From contig NZ_JAPEPO010000001.1 in the NCBI RefSeq assembly GCF_026340095.1, positions 2,820,501 to 2,884,500 of the forward strand: a DNA stretch of 64,000 nucleotides. Direction: 5' to 3'. The position numbers were made by a program, and so were the translations under genes. Source of the stretch: Streptomyces sp. NBC_01446. Its GTDB lineage: Bacteria; Actinomycetota; Actinomycetes; Streptomycetales; Streptomycetaceae. How positions within the stretch are numbered: the first letter of the stretch is position 1; every line of letters starts with the position of its first letter. Under the pieces are notes generated by a model. That model saw nothing but the letters and a program-made list of their open reading frames with translations. It did not search any database and was not told the DNA's origin. Positions 35,524 to 45,354 of the stretch are shown here, piece after piece.

Positions 35524-37920
35524 GTGACCATCGCGCCCGCCGAACCGGCCTCAGAGCTGGCAGGGAACCCCGAGCAGCACGACGCTCCGGGAACCGCGCT
35601 GCTGCGCACCCTGACCCAACTGACCGCCGACCTCCCGGACACCGACCCGGGCAAGGTCGCCGCCGCCGCGCTGCGCGGCAGGTCCGCGGTGGCGGACTCC
35701 GGCATCACCGCCGAACTGCGCTCCCTCGCCACCGAGGCCGCCGCGGGCCTCATCTCCGACGACCCGGCGTACTCGCGGCTGGCCGCCAGGCTCCTGACGA
35801 TCAGCATCGCCGACGAGGCCGCGTCGCAGGGCGTCACCTCGTTCTCCGGGTCCGTCGCGGTGGGCCACCGCGAGGGCCTGATCGCCGACCGCACGTACGA
35901 CTTCGTGACGCTGCACGCCGAACGCCTCGACGCGCTCGTCACCGCCTCCGTCACCGAGGGCGCCGACGACCGCTTCGGCTACTTCGGACTGCGCACCCTG
36001 CACAGCCGCTATCTGCTGCGCCACCCGATCACCCGGCAGGTCGTCGAGACCCCGCAGCACTTCATGCTGCGCGTCGCGTGCGGCCTCGCCGAGGACGACT
36101 CGGTCCGCGCGCTCGACGAAGTCGCCTCCCTGTACCGCCTGATGAGCCGCCTCGACTATCTGCCGTCGTCGCCGACGCTCTTCAACTCCGGCACCCGCCA
36201 CCCGCAGATGTCGTCCTGCTACCTCCTCGACTCGCCCCTCGACGAGCTGGACTCCATCTACGACCGCTACCACCAGGTCGCGCGGCTCTCCAAGCACGCG
36301 GGCGGCATCGGACTCTCGTACTCGCGGATCCGCTCGCGCGGTTCGCTGATCCGCGGCACGAACGGGCACTCCAACGGCATCGTTCCGTTCCTGAAGACCC
36401 TCGACGCGTCCGTCGCGGCCGTGAACCAGGGCGGCCGGCGCAAGGGCGCCGCGGCCGTCTACCTGGAGACGTGGCACTCCGACATCGAGGAGTTCCTGGA
36501 GCTGCGGGACAACACCGGCGAGGACGCCCGTCGCACCCACAACCTCAACCTCGCGCACTGGATCCCCGACGAGTTCATGCGCCGCGTCGCCGACGACGGC
36601 ACGTGGTCGCTCTTCTCCCCGTCCGACGTGCCCGACCTCGTCGACCTGTGGGGCGAGGAGTTCGACACCGCGTACCGCGCGGCGGAGGCCGCCGGGCTCG
36701 CGCAGAAGACGATGCCGGCCCGCGAGCTGTACGGCCGCATGATGCGCACCCTGGCGCAGACCGGCAACGGCTGGCTGACCTTCAAGGACGCCGCCAACCG
36801 CACCGCCAACCAGACGGCGGAGCGCGGCAACGTCGTGCACTCCTCGAACCTGTGCACCGAGATCCTCGAGGTCACGGACGACGGCGAGACCGCGGTCTGC
36901 AACCTGGGCTCGGTCAACCTCGGCGCCTTCGTGCGGCAGGGACCCGGCGGCGGGGAGATCGACTGGGAGCGCCTCGACGAGACCGTCCGCACGGCCGTCA
37001 CGTTCCTCGACCGCGTCGTCGACATCAACTTCTACCCGAGCGAGCAGGCCGGCCGCTCCAACGCCAAGTGGCGCCCGGTGGGCCTCGGCGCGATGGGCCT
37101 CCAGGACGTCTTCTTCCAGCTGAAGCTGCCCTTCGACTCCCCGGAGGCGAAGGCCCTGTCCACGCGGATCGCCGAGCGCATCATGCTCGCCGCGTACGAG
37201 GCGTCCGCCGGCCTCGCCGAGCGCAACGGCCCCCTGCCCGCGTGGGAGAAGACCCGCACCGCGCGCGGCGTGCTGCACCCCGACCACTACGGCGTCGAGC
37301 TGACCTGGCCGGAGCGCTGGGCCGCGCTGCGCGAGCGCATCGCCGCCACCGGCATGCGCAACTCCCTGCTCCTCGCCATCGCGCCCACCGCCACGATCGC
37401 CTCCATCGCGGGCGTCTACGAGTGCATCGAGCCGCAGGTCTCCAACCTGTTCAAGCGCGAGACGCTGTCCGGCGAGTTCCTCCAGGTCAACTCCTACCTG
37501 GTCCAGGAGCTCAAGCGGCTCGGCGTGTGGGACGCGCAGACCCGCGAGGCGCTGCGCGAGTCCAGCGGCTCCGTGCAGGGCTTCGGCTGGATCCCGGCCG
37601 AGGTGCGCGAGCTGTACCGCACGGCGTGGGAGATCCCGCAGCGCGGCCTCATCGACATGGCGGCGGCCCGTACGCCGTTCCTCGACCAGGCGCAGTCCCT
37701 GAACCTGTTCCTGGAGACGCCCACCATCGGCAAGCTCTCGTCGATGTACGCGTACGCCTGGAAGTCGGGTCTGAAGACGACGTACTACCTGCGCTCGCGC
37801 CCGGCGACGCGGATCGCCCGCGCGGCGTCCGCCGCCCCCATTCCCGTACAGCAGGCAGCCGACCCCGAGGCCGTCGCCTGCTCCCTCGAAAACCCCGAGT
37901 CCTGCGAGGCCTGCCAGTAA
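35524..37920 (+). CDS. nrdA: Class Ia ribonucleoside-diphosphate reductase, large subunit
   Basis: Catalytic subunit that reduces NDPs to dNDPs with the NrdB radical, 798 residues. Active-site Cys are in MSSCYLLDSP and SNLCTEI with a further Cys in AVCNLGSVNL; the C-terminal redox pair is in SCEACQ at the very end. The N-terminus (residues 1-100) does not show the VxKRxG start of a typical ATP-cone, so overall activity control by dATP may be missing. A GAGGGAGAG site precedes GTG 35524. NrdB overlaps its stop (TAATG). Transcription and leader are controlled by two NrdR boxes and a B12 riboswitch. Confidence 0.96.
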   Translation: MTIAPAEPASELAGNPEQHDAPGTALLRTLTQLTADLPDTDPGKVAAAALRGRSAVADSGITAELRSLATEAAAGLISDDPAYSRLAARLLTISIADEAASQGVTSFSGSVAVGHREGLIADRTYDFVTLHAERLDALVTASVTEGADDRFGYFGLRTLHSRYLLRHPITRQVVETPQHFMLRVACGLAEDDSVRALDEVASLYRLMSRLDYLPSSPTLFNSGTRHPQMSSCYLLDSPLDELDSIYDRYHQVARLSKHAGGIGLSYSRIRSRGSLIRGTNGHSNGIVPFLKTLDASVAAVNQGGRRKGAAAVYLETWHSDIEEFLELRDNTGEDARRTHNLNLAHWIPDEFMRRVADDGTWSLFSPSDVPDLVDLWGEEFDTAYRAAEAAGLAQKTMPARELYGRMMRTLAQTGNGWLTFKDAANRTANQTAERGNVVHSSNLCTEILEVTDDGETAVCNLGSVNLGAFVRQGPGGGEIDWERLDETVRTAVTFLDRVVDINFYPSEQAGRSNAKWRPVGLGAMGLQDVFFQLKLPFDSPEAKALSTRIAERIMLAAYEASAGLAERNGPLPAWEKTRTARGVLHPDHYGVELTWPERWAALRERIAATGMRNSLLLAIAPTATIASIAGVYECIEPQVSNLFKRETLSGEFLQVNSYLVQELKRLGVWDAQTREALRESSGSVQGFGWIPAEVRELYRTAWEIPQRGLIDMAAARTPFLDQAQSLNLFLETPTIGKLSSMYAYAWKSGLKTTYYLRSRPATRIARAASAAPIPVQQAADPEAVACSLENPESCEACQ

Positions 37921-38933
37921 TGACCAGCGAGAAGAAGAACCTGCTCGACCCGGGCTTCGAGCTGACCCTGCGTCCCATGCGCTACCCGGACTTCTACGAG
38001 CGCTACCGGGACGCGATCAAGAACACCTGGACCGTCGAGGAGGTCGACCTCCACTCGGACGTCGCCGACCTCGCGAAGCTGTCGCCGGGCGAGCAGCACA
38101 TGATCGGCCGCCTGGTCGCGTTCTTCGCGACGGGTGACTCGATCGTCTCGAACAACCTGGTCCTGACGCTGTACAAGCACATCAACTCCCCCGAGGCGCG
38201 CCTGTACCTGTCGCGCCAGCTGTTCGAGGAGGCCGTGCACGTCCAGTTCTACCTGACCCTCCTGGACACCTACCTCCCCGACCCGGAGGACCGCGCGGCC
38301 GCGTTCGACGCGGTCGAGGAGATCCCCTCCATCCGCGAGAAGGCCGAGTTCTGCTTCAGGTGGATGGATTCGGTCGAGAAGCTGGACCGCCTGGAGACGA
38401 AGGCGGACCGCCGCCGCTTCCTCCTCAACCTGATCTGCTTCGCCGCGTGCATCGAGGGCCTGTTCTTCTACGGGGCGTTCGCCTACGTCTACTGGTTCCG
38501 CAGCCGAGGCCTGCTGCACGGGCTCGCGACCGGCACCAACTGGGTTTTCCGCGACGAGACGATGCACATGTCGTTCGCGTTCGAGGTCGTCGACACCGTC
38601 CGCAAGGAGGAGCCGGACCTGTTCGACGACCGGCTCCAGGAGCAGGTCACCGCGATGCTGCGCGAGGCGGTCGAGGCCGAGCTCCAGTTCGCCCGCGACC
38701 TGTGCGGTGACGGCCTGCCCGGCATGAACACCGACTCGATGCGCCAGTACCTGGAGTGCGTCGCCGACCAGCGCCTCCAGCGCCTCGGCTTCGCGCCGGT
38801 CTACGGCTCGGAGAACCCCTTCTCCTTCATGGAGCTCCAGGGCGTCCAGGAACTGACGAACTTCTTCGAGCGCAGGCCGTCGGCGTACCAGGTCGCGGTC
38901 GAGGGCACGGTCGGGTTCGACGAGGACTTCTAG
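37920..38933 (+). CDS. nrdB: Class Ia ribonucleotide reductase, radical-bearing small subunit
   Basis: Diiron-tyrosyl radical subunit of 337 residues. Iron ligands and radical site follow the class I pattern: Asp in FFATGDSIV, the E..H pair in EEAVHVQFYL with the Tyr four residues after the His as radical candidate, Glu in ACIEGLFFY, and the E..H pair in FRDETMHMSF. ATG 37920 overlaps the nrdA stop in TAATG, so the subunits are made in similar amounts. Degenerate GC-rich tandem repeats follow the stop. Confidence 0.96.
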   Translation: MTSEKKNLLDPGFELTLRPMRYPDFYERYRDAIKNTWTVEEVDLHSDVADLAKLSPGEQHMIGRLVAFFATGDSIVSNNLVLTLYKHINSPEARLYLSRQLFEEAVHVQFYLTLLDTYLPDPEDRAAAFDAVEEIPSIREKAEFCFRWMDSVEKLDRLETKADRRRFLLNLICFAACIEGLFFYGAFAYVYWFRSRGLLHGLATGTNWVFRDETMHMSFAFEVVDTVRKEEPDLFDDRLQEQVTAMLREAVEAELQFARDLCGDGLPGMNTDSMRQYLECVADQRLQRLGFAPVYGSENPFSFMELQGVQELTNFFERRPSAYQVAVEGTVGFDEDF

Positions 38934-38935
38934 AC

Positions 38936-39005
38936 GGGGACCACCTCTGGGCGGGGACCACCTCTGGGCGGGACCTCTGGCCGGGACCTCCGGCCGGAGC
39001 TCCGG
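38936..39005. repeat. Degenerate tandem repeats after nrdB
   Basis: Two exact 17-base units (GGGGACCACCTCTGGGC, 38936-38952 and 38953-38969) are followed by shortened variants GGGACCTCTGGCC (38970-38982) and GGGACCTCCGGCC (38983-38995) and a last GGAGCTCCGG. It looks like a microsatellite-like array that shrinks toward its end. It fills the gap between nrdB and the next small gene. Confidence 0.75.
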
Positions 39006-39014
39006 TCGGAATCC

Positions 39015-39191
39015 CTAGGCGACGGTCGTGAACTCGGCGCGGCGGGACGGGCGTTCGGCGTCCCGCCCCGCCTGCCGGGCCTGCCGTAGCTGCCGGTCGA
39101 TCCGGCGGTCGTGGGCGATCCCGTACAGGGACGGGGCGGCCAGGAGGGCGAAGACGAAGAGGACGGTGAGGTAGTTCATCGCTGTGTTCAT
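39015..39191 (-). CDS. Small membrane protein, unknown function
   Basis: A 58-residue protein with one N-terminal membrane segment (MNYLTVLFVFALLAAPSLYG) and a charged Arg/Gln-rich cytoplasmic tail. GGAGG lies 4 bases before ATG 39191. It lies between nrdB and nrdS on the other strand. No function can be assigned. Confidence 0.7.
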   Translation of the reverse strand: MNTAMNYLTVLFVFALLAAPSLYGIAHDRRIDRQLRQARQAGRDAERPSRRAEFTTVA

Positions 39192-39285
39192 GTCCTCCAC
39201 TCTCGTCCCCCGCGGACGCATCCGGCAGTGGCAGGACTGTCACTGACCCTCGAATTACTGCCAAGCCTGCGGCACACTGGACGGC

Positions 39286-40275
39286 ATGCTGAAGAACGTG
39301 GCCGCAGTGCTGCTCGATGGTGTGCATCCCTTCGAACTCGGCGTCATCTGCGAGGTGTTCGGCCTCGACCGCAGCGATGCCGGGCTGCCCGTGTACGACT
39401 TCGCGGCCGTGTCCGCCGAGGGGCCCGACCTGGCCACCCATGTACCGGGCATGACGATCTCCACCCCGTTCGGCCTGGAGCGGCTGGAGGAGGCCGACCT
39501 CATCGCCGTCCCCGCGGCGGGCCGTATCCGCGAGGGCTACCCTCCCGAGCTGCTCGACGCGCTGCGCCGGGCCGTCGACCGGGGCGCGCGCGTCCTCAGC
39601 GTCTGCTCGGGGGTGTTCGTGCTCGGCGAGGCCGGACTGCTCGACGGCCGCCGGTGCGCGGTGCACTGGCGGTACGCGCACGAGCTCGCCGTCGCTTTCC
39701 CGCGCACCCGCGTCGACCCCGACGTCCTGTACGTCGACGAGGGGCCGGTCATCACCTCGGCGGGCACCGCCGCCGGCATCGACGCCTGCCTGCACATCGT
39801 CCGCACGGAGCACGGCTCCGAGGTCGCCAACGCCATCGCGCGCCGCATGGTCATCCCGCCGCACCGCGACGGCGGGCAGGCCCAGTACGTGGAGCGCCCG
39901 CTGCCCGTCACTCCCTGCGACACCGTGGGGGGCGTACTGGCGTGGATGGAGGCGCATCTGGACCAGACACTCACGGTCGAGGAGCTCGCGGCGCGCGCCC
40001 ATATGTCGCCGCGCACCTTCGCGCGCCGCTTCCAGCAGGAGACGGGCACGACGCCGTACCGCTGGCTGCTTCGCCAACGGGTGCTGCTGGCCCAGGAGTT
40101 GCTGGAGCAGACGGACGAGACGGTGGAGTCGATCGCGGGGCGGGCCGGGTTCGGCAACGCGGCGGCGATGCGGCATCAGTTCATGAAGGCGCTGGGCACG
40201 ACACCCAACGCCTTCCGGCGAACGTTCCGGGTGCGCGCCGTCAGTGCTTCGCAGGCGAGCCGTCGGTCCGCGTGA
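39286..40275 (+). CDS. nrdS: AraC-family regulator with GATase1-like domain (NrdS)
   Basis: A 329-residue regulator. Residues about 1-190 form a DJ-1/GATase1-like domain (VLLDGVHPFELGVICEVFGL start; nucleophile-like Cys in VLSVCSGVFVLGEAG), and the C-terminal half holds an AraC double helix-turn-helix (LTVEELAARAHMSPRTFARRFQ; VESIAGRAGFGNAAAMRHQF). In S. coelicolor the corresponding gene nrdS follows nrdAB. Here a gap of about 350 bases and an opposite-strand gene separate them, so it may have its own promoter. Its 3' end overlaps the opposite gene by 35 bases. Its ligand and targets are not known. Confidence 0.85.
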   Translation: MLKNVAAVLLDGVHPFELGVICEVFGLDRSDAGLPVYDFAAVSAEGPDLATHVPGMTISTPFGLERLEEADLIAVPAAGRIREGYPPELLDALRRAVDRGARVLSVCSGVFVLGEAGLLDGRRCAVHWRYAHELAVAFPRTRVDPDVLYVDEGPVITSAGTAAGIDACLHIVRTEHGSEVANAIARRMVIPPHRDGGQAQYVERPLPVTPCDTVGGVLAWMEAHLDQTLTVEELAARAHMSPRTFARRFQQETGTTPYRWLLRQRVLLAQELLEQTDETVESIAGRAGFGNAAAMRHQFMKALGTTPNAFRRTFRVRAVSASQASRRSA

Positions 40276-40618
40276 GCCAGCCGGTGAAGTCGCAACCGTC
40301 CTGGTGGCGCCGGGTGTGCGGCAGCGGGACCTCGACGAGCCTGCCGCCGTACATCATCCACAGGCCGAAGCAGTCGTCGTCCTCGCCACCGATGAGCACC
40401 TGCACCGTCTCGGGGCGCGGCCAGGGCAGCGCCTCCAGGTGGGCGAGAAGGCCGTCCCAGTTGCGGCGTATGAACTCGACGGTCCAGGCGTCCGACATGC
40501 CCACCTCGGCGGGAGTGAAGCACTGGTGCCACTCGCGGTCGTCATCGGGACGGGTCAGCGGCTCCATCACGTCCCTGGCGTCTCTGGCGATGACGACGAC
40601 TCCTACGAATCTGCTCAT
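40241..40618 (-). CDS. Hypothetical protein, 125 residues
   Basis: A soluble protein of 125 residues with no motif I recognise. Segments such as SDAWTVEFIRRNWDGLLAHL and LIGGEDDDCFGLWMMYGGRL suggest a compact alpha/beta fold; there is no signal peptide. ATG 40618 is the start. It is convergent with nrdS and overlaps its end by 35 bases. The composition is typical of the host. The function is unknown. Confidence 0.7.
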   Translation of the reverse strand: MSRFVGVVVIARDARDVMEPLTRPDDDREWHQCFTPAEVGMSDAWTVEFIRRNWDGLLAHLEALPWPRPETVQVLIGGEDDDCFGLWMMYGGRLVEVPLPHTRRHQDGCDFTGWLTRTDGSPAKH

Positions 40619-40652
40619 CGCGCCAGTATCAGCGGCCCGTTGAGGTACCGCT

Positions 40653-40694
40653 CCCGGTTTTCCGGGGGCCGGTAGCAGCCCCCGGAAAACCGGG
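40653..40694. terminator. Hairpin terminator of the albaflavenone operon
   Basis: A perfect 17-bp stem (40653-40669 with 40678-40694) with an 8-base loop, 16 bases after the P450 stop on the minus strand. Confidence 0.88.
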
Positions 40695-40710
40695 TCTCCG
40701 GGTCTCCGGG

Positions 40711-42087
40711 TCAGCGAGACTCGACCCGCAGCAGCGCCCGCTTGGGCTGGAGCGTGATCCCGATGCGGGCCGTGCTGTCCGTCTCCGCGACCGGAACCAG
40801 CCGCCAGCGGGGCGTCACCGTGGCGAGGATGATGGCCAGTTCGGCCATGCTGAAGTGATCGCCGGGACACTTCCGGTTGCCGACACTGAACGGCATCATC
40901 GCGCTCTGCCGGCTTTCCGCGGCGCGTTCCGGAAGCCAGCGGTCGGGGTCGAACTCCAGATGGTCACGGAAGGACCGCGGATCGCGCTGCATCGCATACG
41001 GGCTGTAGACGATGTCCGCACCGGCCGGAATGTGATAGCCGCCGAGCTCGGTATCGACGGCGGCCTGCCGCGTCAATATCCATACGGCGGGCCGTATGCG
41101 CATCGCCTCCGTGATGACGTTGCGGGTATGCACGAGGCCTTTGAGGTCGGCAAATGCAACGGGGCGGCCACCCGTCACAGATTCAACCTCATCGTGCAAC
41201 CGGCTTTCCTGCTCGGGGTGTTCCGCGAGGAGCTGGAACGTCCACGTGAGGGTCGACGCGACATTCTCCGCGCCGGCCACGACGAGGGAGACGACTTGGT
41301 CGTGCACCTCCTGCTCGCCGACCGTTTCGCCATTCTCGTCCTCGGCACCGAGCAATGCCGCGAGCAGGTCACCCGGGTTGACGCCGGATGCGCGCCGCTC
41401 GGCAATGATCTCGTCCACCAGCCGATGCAAATCGGCCAGGGCCCGCTCGAAACGGCGATTGGCCGGAAGTGGCAGCCGGTAGAAGGGTCCGACGGACAGG
41501 ACCATGCGCCGGTACAGGCCGCTGAAGACCGTGTGCAGCGAGGAGCTGAGCCGGTCGGCGCGTTCGTCGACCGAGTCGACGTGCAGGACGGAGCGGGCGA
41601 CGATGCGGACCGCGGTGCGGAACACCTCGGCGCCGATGTCGACCGTGTCACCGGGCTTCCAGCGCGCCGCCATGGCGCGCGCCTCCTCCTCCATCACGGT
41701 CGCGTGGTCGGCGATGCGGTCCGTCCTGAACGCGGGCTGGATGGTGCGCCGCTGGCGCCGGTGCACGGGTCCGTTGCTGGTCGCCACGCCCTTGCCGAGG
41801 AGCACTCCGAGCGTTTCCCAGAGGGGGCCGCCGACCATGTAGTCGGGGCTCTTGAGGAGCGCGGCCACGAGGTCGGGGTCGCAGACCGCGTACGCCGTCT
41901 TCGGGCCGAGCCTGATGCGGACCAGGTCGCCGTGGCCGCGCAGTCCCGCGACGAAGGCGAGGGGGTCGCGCACGAGGTTCCAGGCATGCCCGAGGAGGGG
42001 CGCGCCGCCGCCGGCGTACGGCGGTGTGCGCCGCTCACCGGGCTCCACGGCGGCCGGAACCGAGGATTCTGCCGATTCGACGGTCAT
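40711..42087 (-). CDS. cyp170A1: Cytochrome P450 CYP170-type (epi-isozizaene oxidase)
   Basis: A 458-residue heme monooxygenase. Heme loop: [13 protein letters not shown] with the Cys ligand; K-helix ExxR as EAMR; I-helix oxygen-activation region [12 protein letters not shown]. In S. coelicolor CYP170A1 oxidises epi-isozizaene to albaflavenols and albaflavenone and also has a second, farnesene-forming activity. ATG 42087 overlaps the terpene synthase stop in ATGA. The partner gene makes the assignment strong; the side activity here is untested. Confidence 0.93.
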   Translation of the reverse strand: MTVESAESSVPAAVEPGERRTPPYAGGGAPLLGHAWNLVRDPLAFVAGLRGHGDLVRIRLGPKTAYAVCDPDLVAALLKSPDYMVGGPLWETLGVLLGKGVATSNGPVHRRQRRTIQPAFRTDRIADHATVMEEEARAMAARWKPGDTVDIGAEVFRTAVRIVARSVLHVDSVDERADRLSSSLHTVFSGLYRRMVLSVGPFYRLPLPANRRFERALADLHRLVDEIIAERRASGVNPGDLLAALLGAEDENGETVGEQEVHDQVVSLVVAGAENVASTLTWTFQLLAEHPEQESRLHDEVESVTGGRPVAFADLKGLVHTRNVITEAMRIRPAVWILTRQAAVDTELGGYHIPAGADIVYSPYAMQRDPRSFRDHLEFDPDRWLPERAAESRQSAMMPFSVGNRKCPGDHFSMAELAIILATVTPRWRLVPVAETDSTARIGITLQPKRALLRVESR

Positions 42088-43184
42088 TCGTCACCTGCCT
42101 GGTCGCTGATGTACGGAGGAGTGGCGCGGTCGTCCCAGCTGTCCACCTGATAGCGGCCCGACTCGTGGTGGAACCAGTACACGGAACTGAACCAGTTCCG
42201 CATATTGGAAAGGCATGACCTGAGTGCCACCGCGAGGCTCTCGCCCGCTAAAGTCCCGTCGGCCGCCTCGTCCGCCATCCGTAGAACTTCGGGCTCGGCG
42301 TCCAGGAATTCGGTAATGCATCCGTGGACCTTTCGGCGGACTTCTTCCACGGCCTCTTCGAGGGAAAGCCCCTCATGCTGGATGAGGCTTATCCCGAGGT
42401 TGTGGAGTTCATCGCCCGCGAGTTCCTTGGGCAATGAGCAGAGGTCGTTGTACCAGGCGGCAAAATCCTGGCACGCGAGCGCGGCCCGCCGGTATGCAGG
42501 GCTTTCGAGCACCCATTTCGGGAGCTCGTACTGTGCGGTCGGCTCGAGGAGATCGAGCCATATCCAGTGCGCGAAGGTGTTCCTTCGGAGTTCGATGTAC
42601 TCCTCGACCGTGGGTACCGTTCCCGAGGTCCGGTTCCGGAATTCCTGGTCATATGCGTCGATCACCACGTGGAAGTGGCGGGCGAACCGGGCGTTCCATG
42701 AACGGGTGAGGGAGCCGTTCAGCCGGACGATGCTGTCGGCGAATGCGGCCACCAGCGGGTCCTTGTGGTGCAGATGGAGCTGGGGCGCCTCGAGTGCCGC
42801 GTGGAGCTGGACGGCGAGGCGTCGCCAGGCACCGGCCCGGCCGTGGATCACGTCGCGGTCGTGGCGGTCGTCCCAGACGAAGAACCACGCGCTGTAGTCG
42901 CAAATCGCGGAGAGGAGGTCGTCGGGGGCTCCTATGTAGTAGCCCGCCATGAGGTCGGTGTAGCAAAGTCCATCGGCATATTTCTCCACCTTGTCGGCCG
43001 GCATGAGCCGCTTTTGGAGCAGCCAGGACCGCGTCTTCTCCTGAAGCTTCGGCCAATACGGATGCAGGTTGCGAGGAAACGCCTCCTCGATCACCGGTAG
43101 TGCCAGCGCCGGTGGGACCGCTGTCTGCGTCTGTGTCTGTGACTGCACCCGAGTCCGTGAAGTGCTGTGTGAGAAAGCAGGCAC
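42084..43184 (-). CDS. cyc1: Epi-isozizaene synthase (sesquiterpene cyclase)
   Basis: Class I terpene cyclase of 366 residues that turns farnesyl diphosphate into epi-isozizaene. Mg2+-binding motifs are DDRHD (residues 105-109 in WDDRHDRD) and NDLCSLPKE (246-254), the same variants as in S. coelicolor EIZS, with aromatic residues in AWFFVW lining the pocket. GAGAGGGG is 7 bases before GTG 43184; TTG 43190 is a less likely start. The first 30 residues are a Gln/Thr-rich variable tail. The P450 gene follows with overlapping codons. Confidence 0.95.
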   Translation of the reverse strand: MPAFSHSTSRTRVQSQTQTQTAVPPALALPVIEEAFPRNLHPYWPKLQEKTRSWLLQKRLMPADKVEKYADGLCYTDLMAGYYIGAPDDLLSAICDYSAWFFVWDDRHDRDVIHGRAGAWRRLAVQLHAALEAPQLHLHHKDPLVAAFADSIVRLNGSLTRSWNARFARHFHVVIDAYDQEFRNRTSGTVPTVEEYIELRRNTFAHWIWLDLLEPTAQYELPKWVLESPAYRRAALACQDFAAWYNDLCSLPKELAGDELHNLGISLIQHEGLSLEEAVEEVRRKVHGCITEFLDAEPEVLRMADEAADGTLAGESLAVALRSCLSNMRNWFSSVYWFHHESGRYQVDSWDDRATPPYISDQAGDE

Positions 43185-43284
43185 GAACAAACCCCTCTCA
43201 GCCGCCTGGTGGCGTGCGCCCCTGTGCTGTGCCGGGCGCGCGCCGTTGCGTATCCCCGCACTTTCTATTCAGCACTACAACTGA

Positions 43285-43299
43285 CCGTTCTGGGAACGG
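43285..43299. promoter_or_regulatory. Palindrome upstream of cyc1, possible operator
   Basis: A perfect 6-bp inverted repeat (CCGTTC, GAACGG) around TGG. It is about 100 bases before the terpene synthase start. The binding protein is not known. Confidence 0.35.
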
Positions 43300-43419
43300 A
43301 TTTGCCTCCCTCACTACCCCCACGCGCCGGAAAAGTCCCCTTAGGTGACTGATTCTGGATCATCTACGGCGGGTCCGGTTCGCACACCTGACCGCCGGGG
43401 CGGTCCGGGCCCCGAACAG

Positions 43420-43465
43420 GCGAGCGGCGCCCGGTCGGTTGGAAATCCGGCCGGACGCCGCTCGC
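43420..43465. terminator. Hairpin terminator of def
   Basis: Stem 43420-43429 with 43456-43465 (10 bp), then one mismatch and an inner CCGG pair. It is 43 bases after the peptide deformylase stop on the minus strand. Confidence 0.65.
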
Positions 43466-43507
43466 GTGTCACTCTGGTGCGCTCGGGCCCCAACGGGCCC
43501 TCCCCGC

Positions 43508-44158
43508 TCAGTCGTTGGGGACGACCTCGTAGCGCGGAGTGCCCTCGGCCATCTGCTTCAGGGCGTCCTTGCGCTCGCGCTTGGAGAGGCGGTCGATGTA
43601 CAGGTACCCGTACAGGTGGTCCGTCTCGTGCTGGAGGCAGCGCGCGAAGTAGCCGGTGCCGCGGACCTTGATCGGGTTGCCCTTCTCGTCCTGCCCGGTC
43701 ACCACCGCGTAGTCGGGACGCGCGAGCGGCGCGTACGCCGTCGGCACCGACAGGCAGCCCTCGTTCGAGTCGTCGAGGCGGCGCTGGTCCGCGGGCAGCT
43801 CCTGGAGCACCGGGTTGCAGACCACGCCGGTGTGGCGCGCACCGTCGTCGTCGGGGCAGTCGTAGACGAAGACCTTCAGGTCGACGCCGATCTGGTTGGC
43901 GGCGAGGCCCACGCCCTCGGCGGTGCGCTGGCTGGCGAACATGTCGTCGACCAGCTGCGCGAGCTCGTCGCCGAACTCGGTGACGTCCTTGCACTCCTTG
44001 TGCAGGACGGGGTTCCCCACGACGGTGATGGGCCGCGACGTGCCGCGCGCGACGGCGGCCTCCTCGCGGGCGGCGTTGTCCTCGGTGTCGAGGACGAAGC
44101 CCTCGTCGTCCACGGGGAGCACTCCGGCGTGCTCGTGCTCGGTGTCCTGCTGCGCCAT
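43508..44158 (-). CDS. def: Peptide deformylase
   Basis: Metalloenzyme that removes the formyl group from new proteins, 216 residues. Its three motifs are [17 protein letters not shown] with the metal Cys, and QHETDHLYG with the two metal His and catalytic Glu. The first about 40 residues are an acidic extension not needed for the fold. It is one of several deformylases in streptomycetes. ATG 44158 is the start; no overlap with neighbours. The TPR gene upstream runs in the same direction, ending 65 bases before. Confidence 0.95.
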   Translation of the reverse strand: MAQQDTEHEHAGVLPVDDEGFVLDTEDNAAREEAAVARGTSRPITVVGNPVLHKECKDVTEFGDELAQLVDDMFASQRTAEGVGLAANQIGVDLKVFVYDCPDDDGARHTGVVCNPVLQELPADQRRLDDSNEGCLSVPTAYAPLARPDYAVVTGQDEKGNPIKVRGTGYFARCLQHETDHLYGYLYIDRLSKRERKDALKQMAEGTPRYEVVPND

Positions 44159-44223
44159 GTCCGACGTACGCCTTCCGGTACCTGCTGCGACAAATTTTCC
44201 GGGGTACAGCCTACGGGGACCGG

Positions 44224-45219
44224 TCAGCAGACCTCTTCAAGGTCCCGCCAGTCCCTGGAGTCCGGGCTGTCCGCGACCCAGCCGTCGAGCAGCCCCCGCA
44301 CGAGCGACGCGGGCGCAGCGACACCGCACTCGCGCTCGGGCACCCACAGCTGGCCGTCCGTGCGGTGGCCGAGCGGCCCGGGATGTCCGGGCTCGCTGTG
44401 GTCGTGGGGGTCCAGGTGCCGGCCGTCGCCCTCGTCGGACGGCATCCGCGACTCGGAGCACATCCGGCACAGCAGCCGCACGGAGGACGACCAGTCCTCG
44501 GCGGCGAAACCGGCGTCGGAGGCGAGCTGCTCCAGGGCGTCCCGGTCGGCCTCGGTCGCCGCCTCCAGGAGGACGACCCAGGTCGGGACGGGCGAGGGGG
44601 CCCACAGCTCGATCTCGTCGAAGACGGGGTACGAGTGCCCGGCGGCCGTCGTCCGCTCCCCGTGGGGCACTCCGTCGTGCAGCACGACCTCGCCCCAGCG
44701 GCGCCCGGAGGACGGCAGCGGAATGGACAGGACCTCCATGCGGGCGGGGTCCAGCCTGCGCCCCCACACCACCTCGGCCTCGCCCTCCGGCGAAAGCCGC
44801 ACCGCGGCACTGCCCAGGTCCATGCCGGTCGGCTCACCGGCGGCGGTCGCGCCGCCCGGCACCTTCAGTCCGTACGCCTGCCAGGCCCGCCGCGCGAGCG
44901 GCCAGTCCTGCAGGGCGGTGGCCGCGATGCCCACGTTCCACCAGTCGGGGGCGCCGCTCTCGCGGTCCAGGAGGGCCACCGCGCGCAGGCCCGCGGCCCG
45001 TGCCTGCTCCCAGTCGTGCCGGAACTTGTGCAGCAGCGCGAGGTTGAACCAGGACTCCGACAGCCACGGCTCGAGGTCGGCGGCCCGGGTGAGCAGGGCC
45101 CCGGCGTCCTCGTAGCGGCCGTCGCCGATGAGCGTGAACGCCCGATCGGTGGCCTGCCGCCATGAGGCGGAGGGCCGGTGCCGTCCCTTGCCGAAGATCC
45201 TCACGATTCCCGCCTGCAT
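44224..45219 (-). CDS. TPR-containing hypothetical protein
   Basis: A 331-residue protein. Residues about 12-110 form two to three tetratricopeptide helices ([57 protein letters not shown]). The rest is a beta-rich domain that includes the Cys pair CRMC. No enzyme motif is seen. ATG 45219 gives a normal start; the in-frame ATG at 45351 would add a low-complexity leader. It may be co-transcribed with def. Function unknown. Confidence 0.8.
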   Translation of the reverse strand: MQAGIVRIFGKGRHRPSASWRQATDRAFTLIGDGRYEDAGALLTRAADLEPWLSESWFNLALLHKFRHDWEQARAAGLRAVALLDRESGAPDWWNVGIAATALQDWPLARRAWQAYGLKVPGGATAAGEPTGMDLGSAAVRLSPEGEAEVVWGRRLDPARMEVLSIPLPSSGRRWGEVVLHDGVPHGERTTAAGHSYPVFDEIELWAPSPVPTWVVLLEAATEADRDALEQLASDAGFAAEDWSSSVRLLCRMCSESRMPSDEGDGRHLDPHDHSEPGHPGPLGHRTDGQLWVPERECGVAAPASLVRGLLDGWVADSPDSRDWRDLEEVC

Positions 45220-45354
45220 TCCCGCCTGTCGGTCCGGGGGACAGTGCCCTCGGGGGGCCTTCCCCCAAGGAGCACGGCCGGGGCCTGAGCCCCCGGACAT
45301 CCTCTTCTTCGCATCCAACCACGTGCGGCCGGACAGCCGCTCATTACCCATGGG

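Larger units (their letters stand above)
43185..43507. other. Intergenic region between cyc1 and def (323 bases)
   Basis: No gene. Holds the def terminator (43420-43465) and the cyc1 promoter region. A CCGTTC-TGG-GAACGG palindrome at 43285-43299, about 100 bases before cyc1, is the only clear operator-like element; I see no promoter of a named sigma factor. Confidence 0.6.

Noticed and set aside
35286..38933. Apparent 1215-residue reading frame joining the nrdA region with nrdB
   Set aside because: Only its last 337 residues (NrdB) are real; the rest is an Arg-rich shadow of nrdA in another frame.
44159..44223. SigR-type promoter before def
   Set aside because: A GGAAAA-like start exists but no GTT at 18-19 bases on the proper strand.
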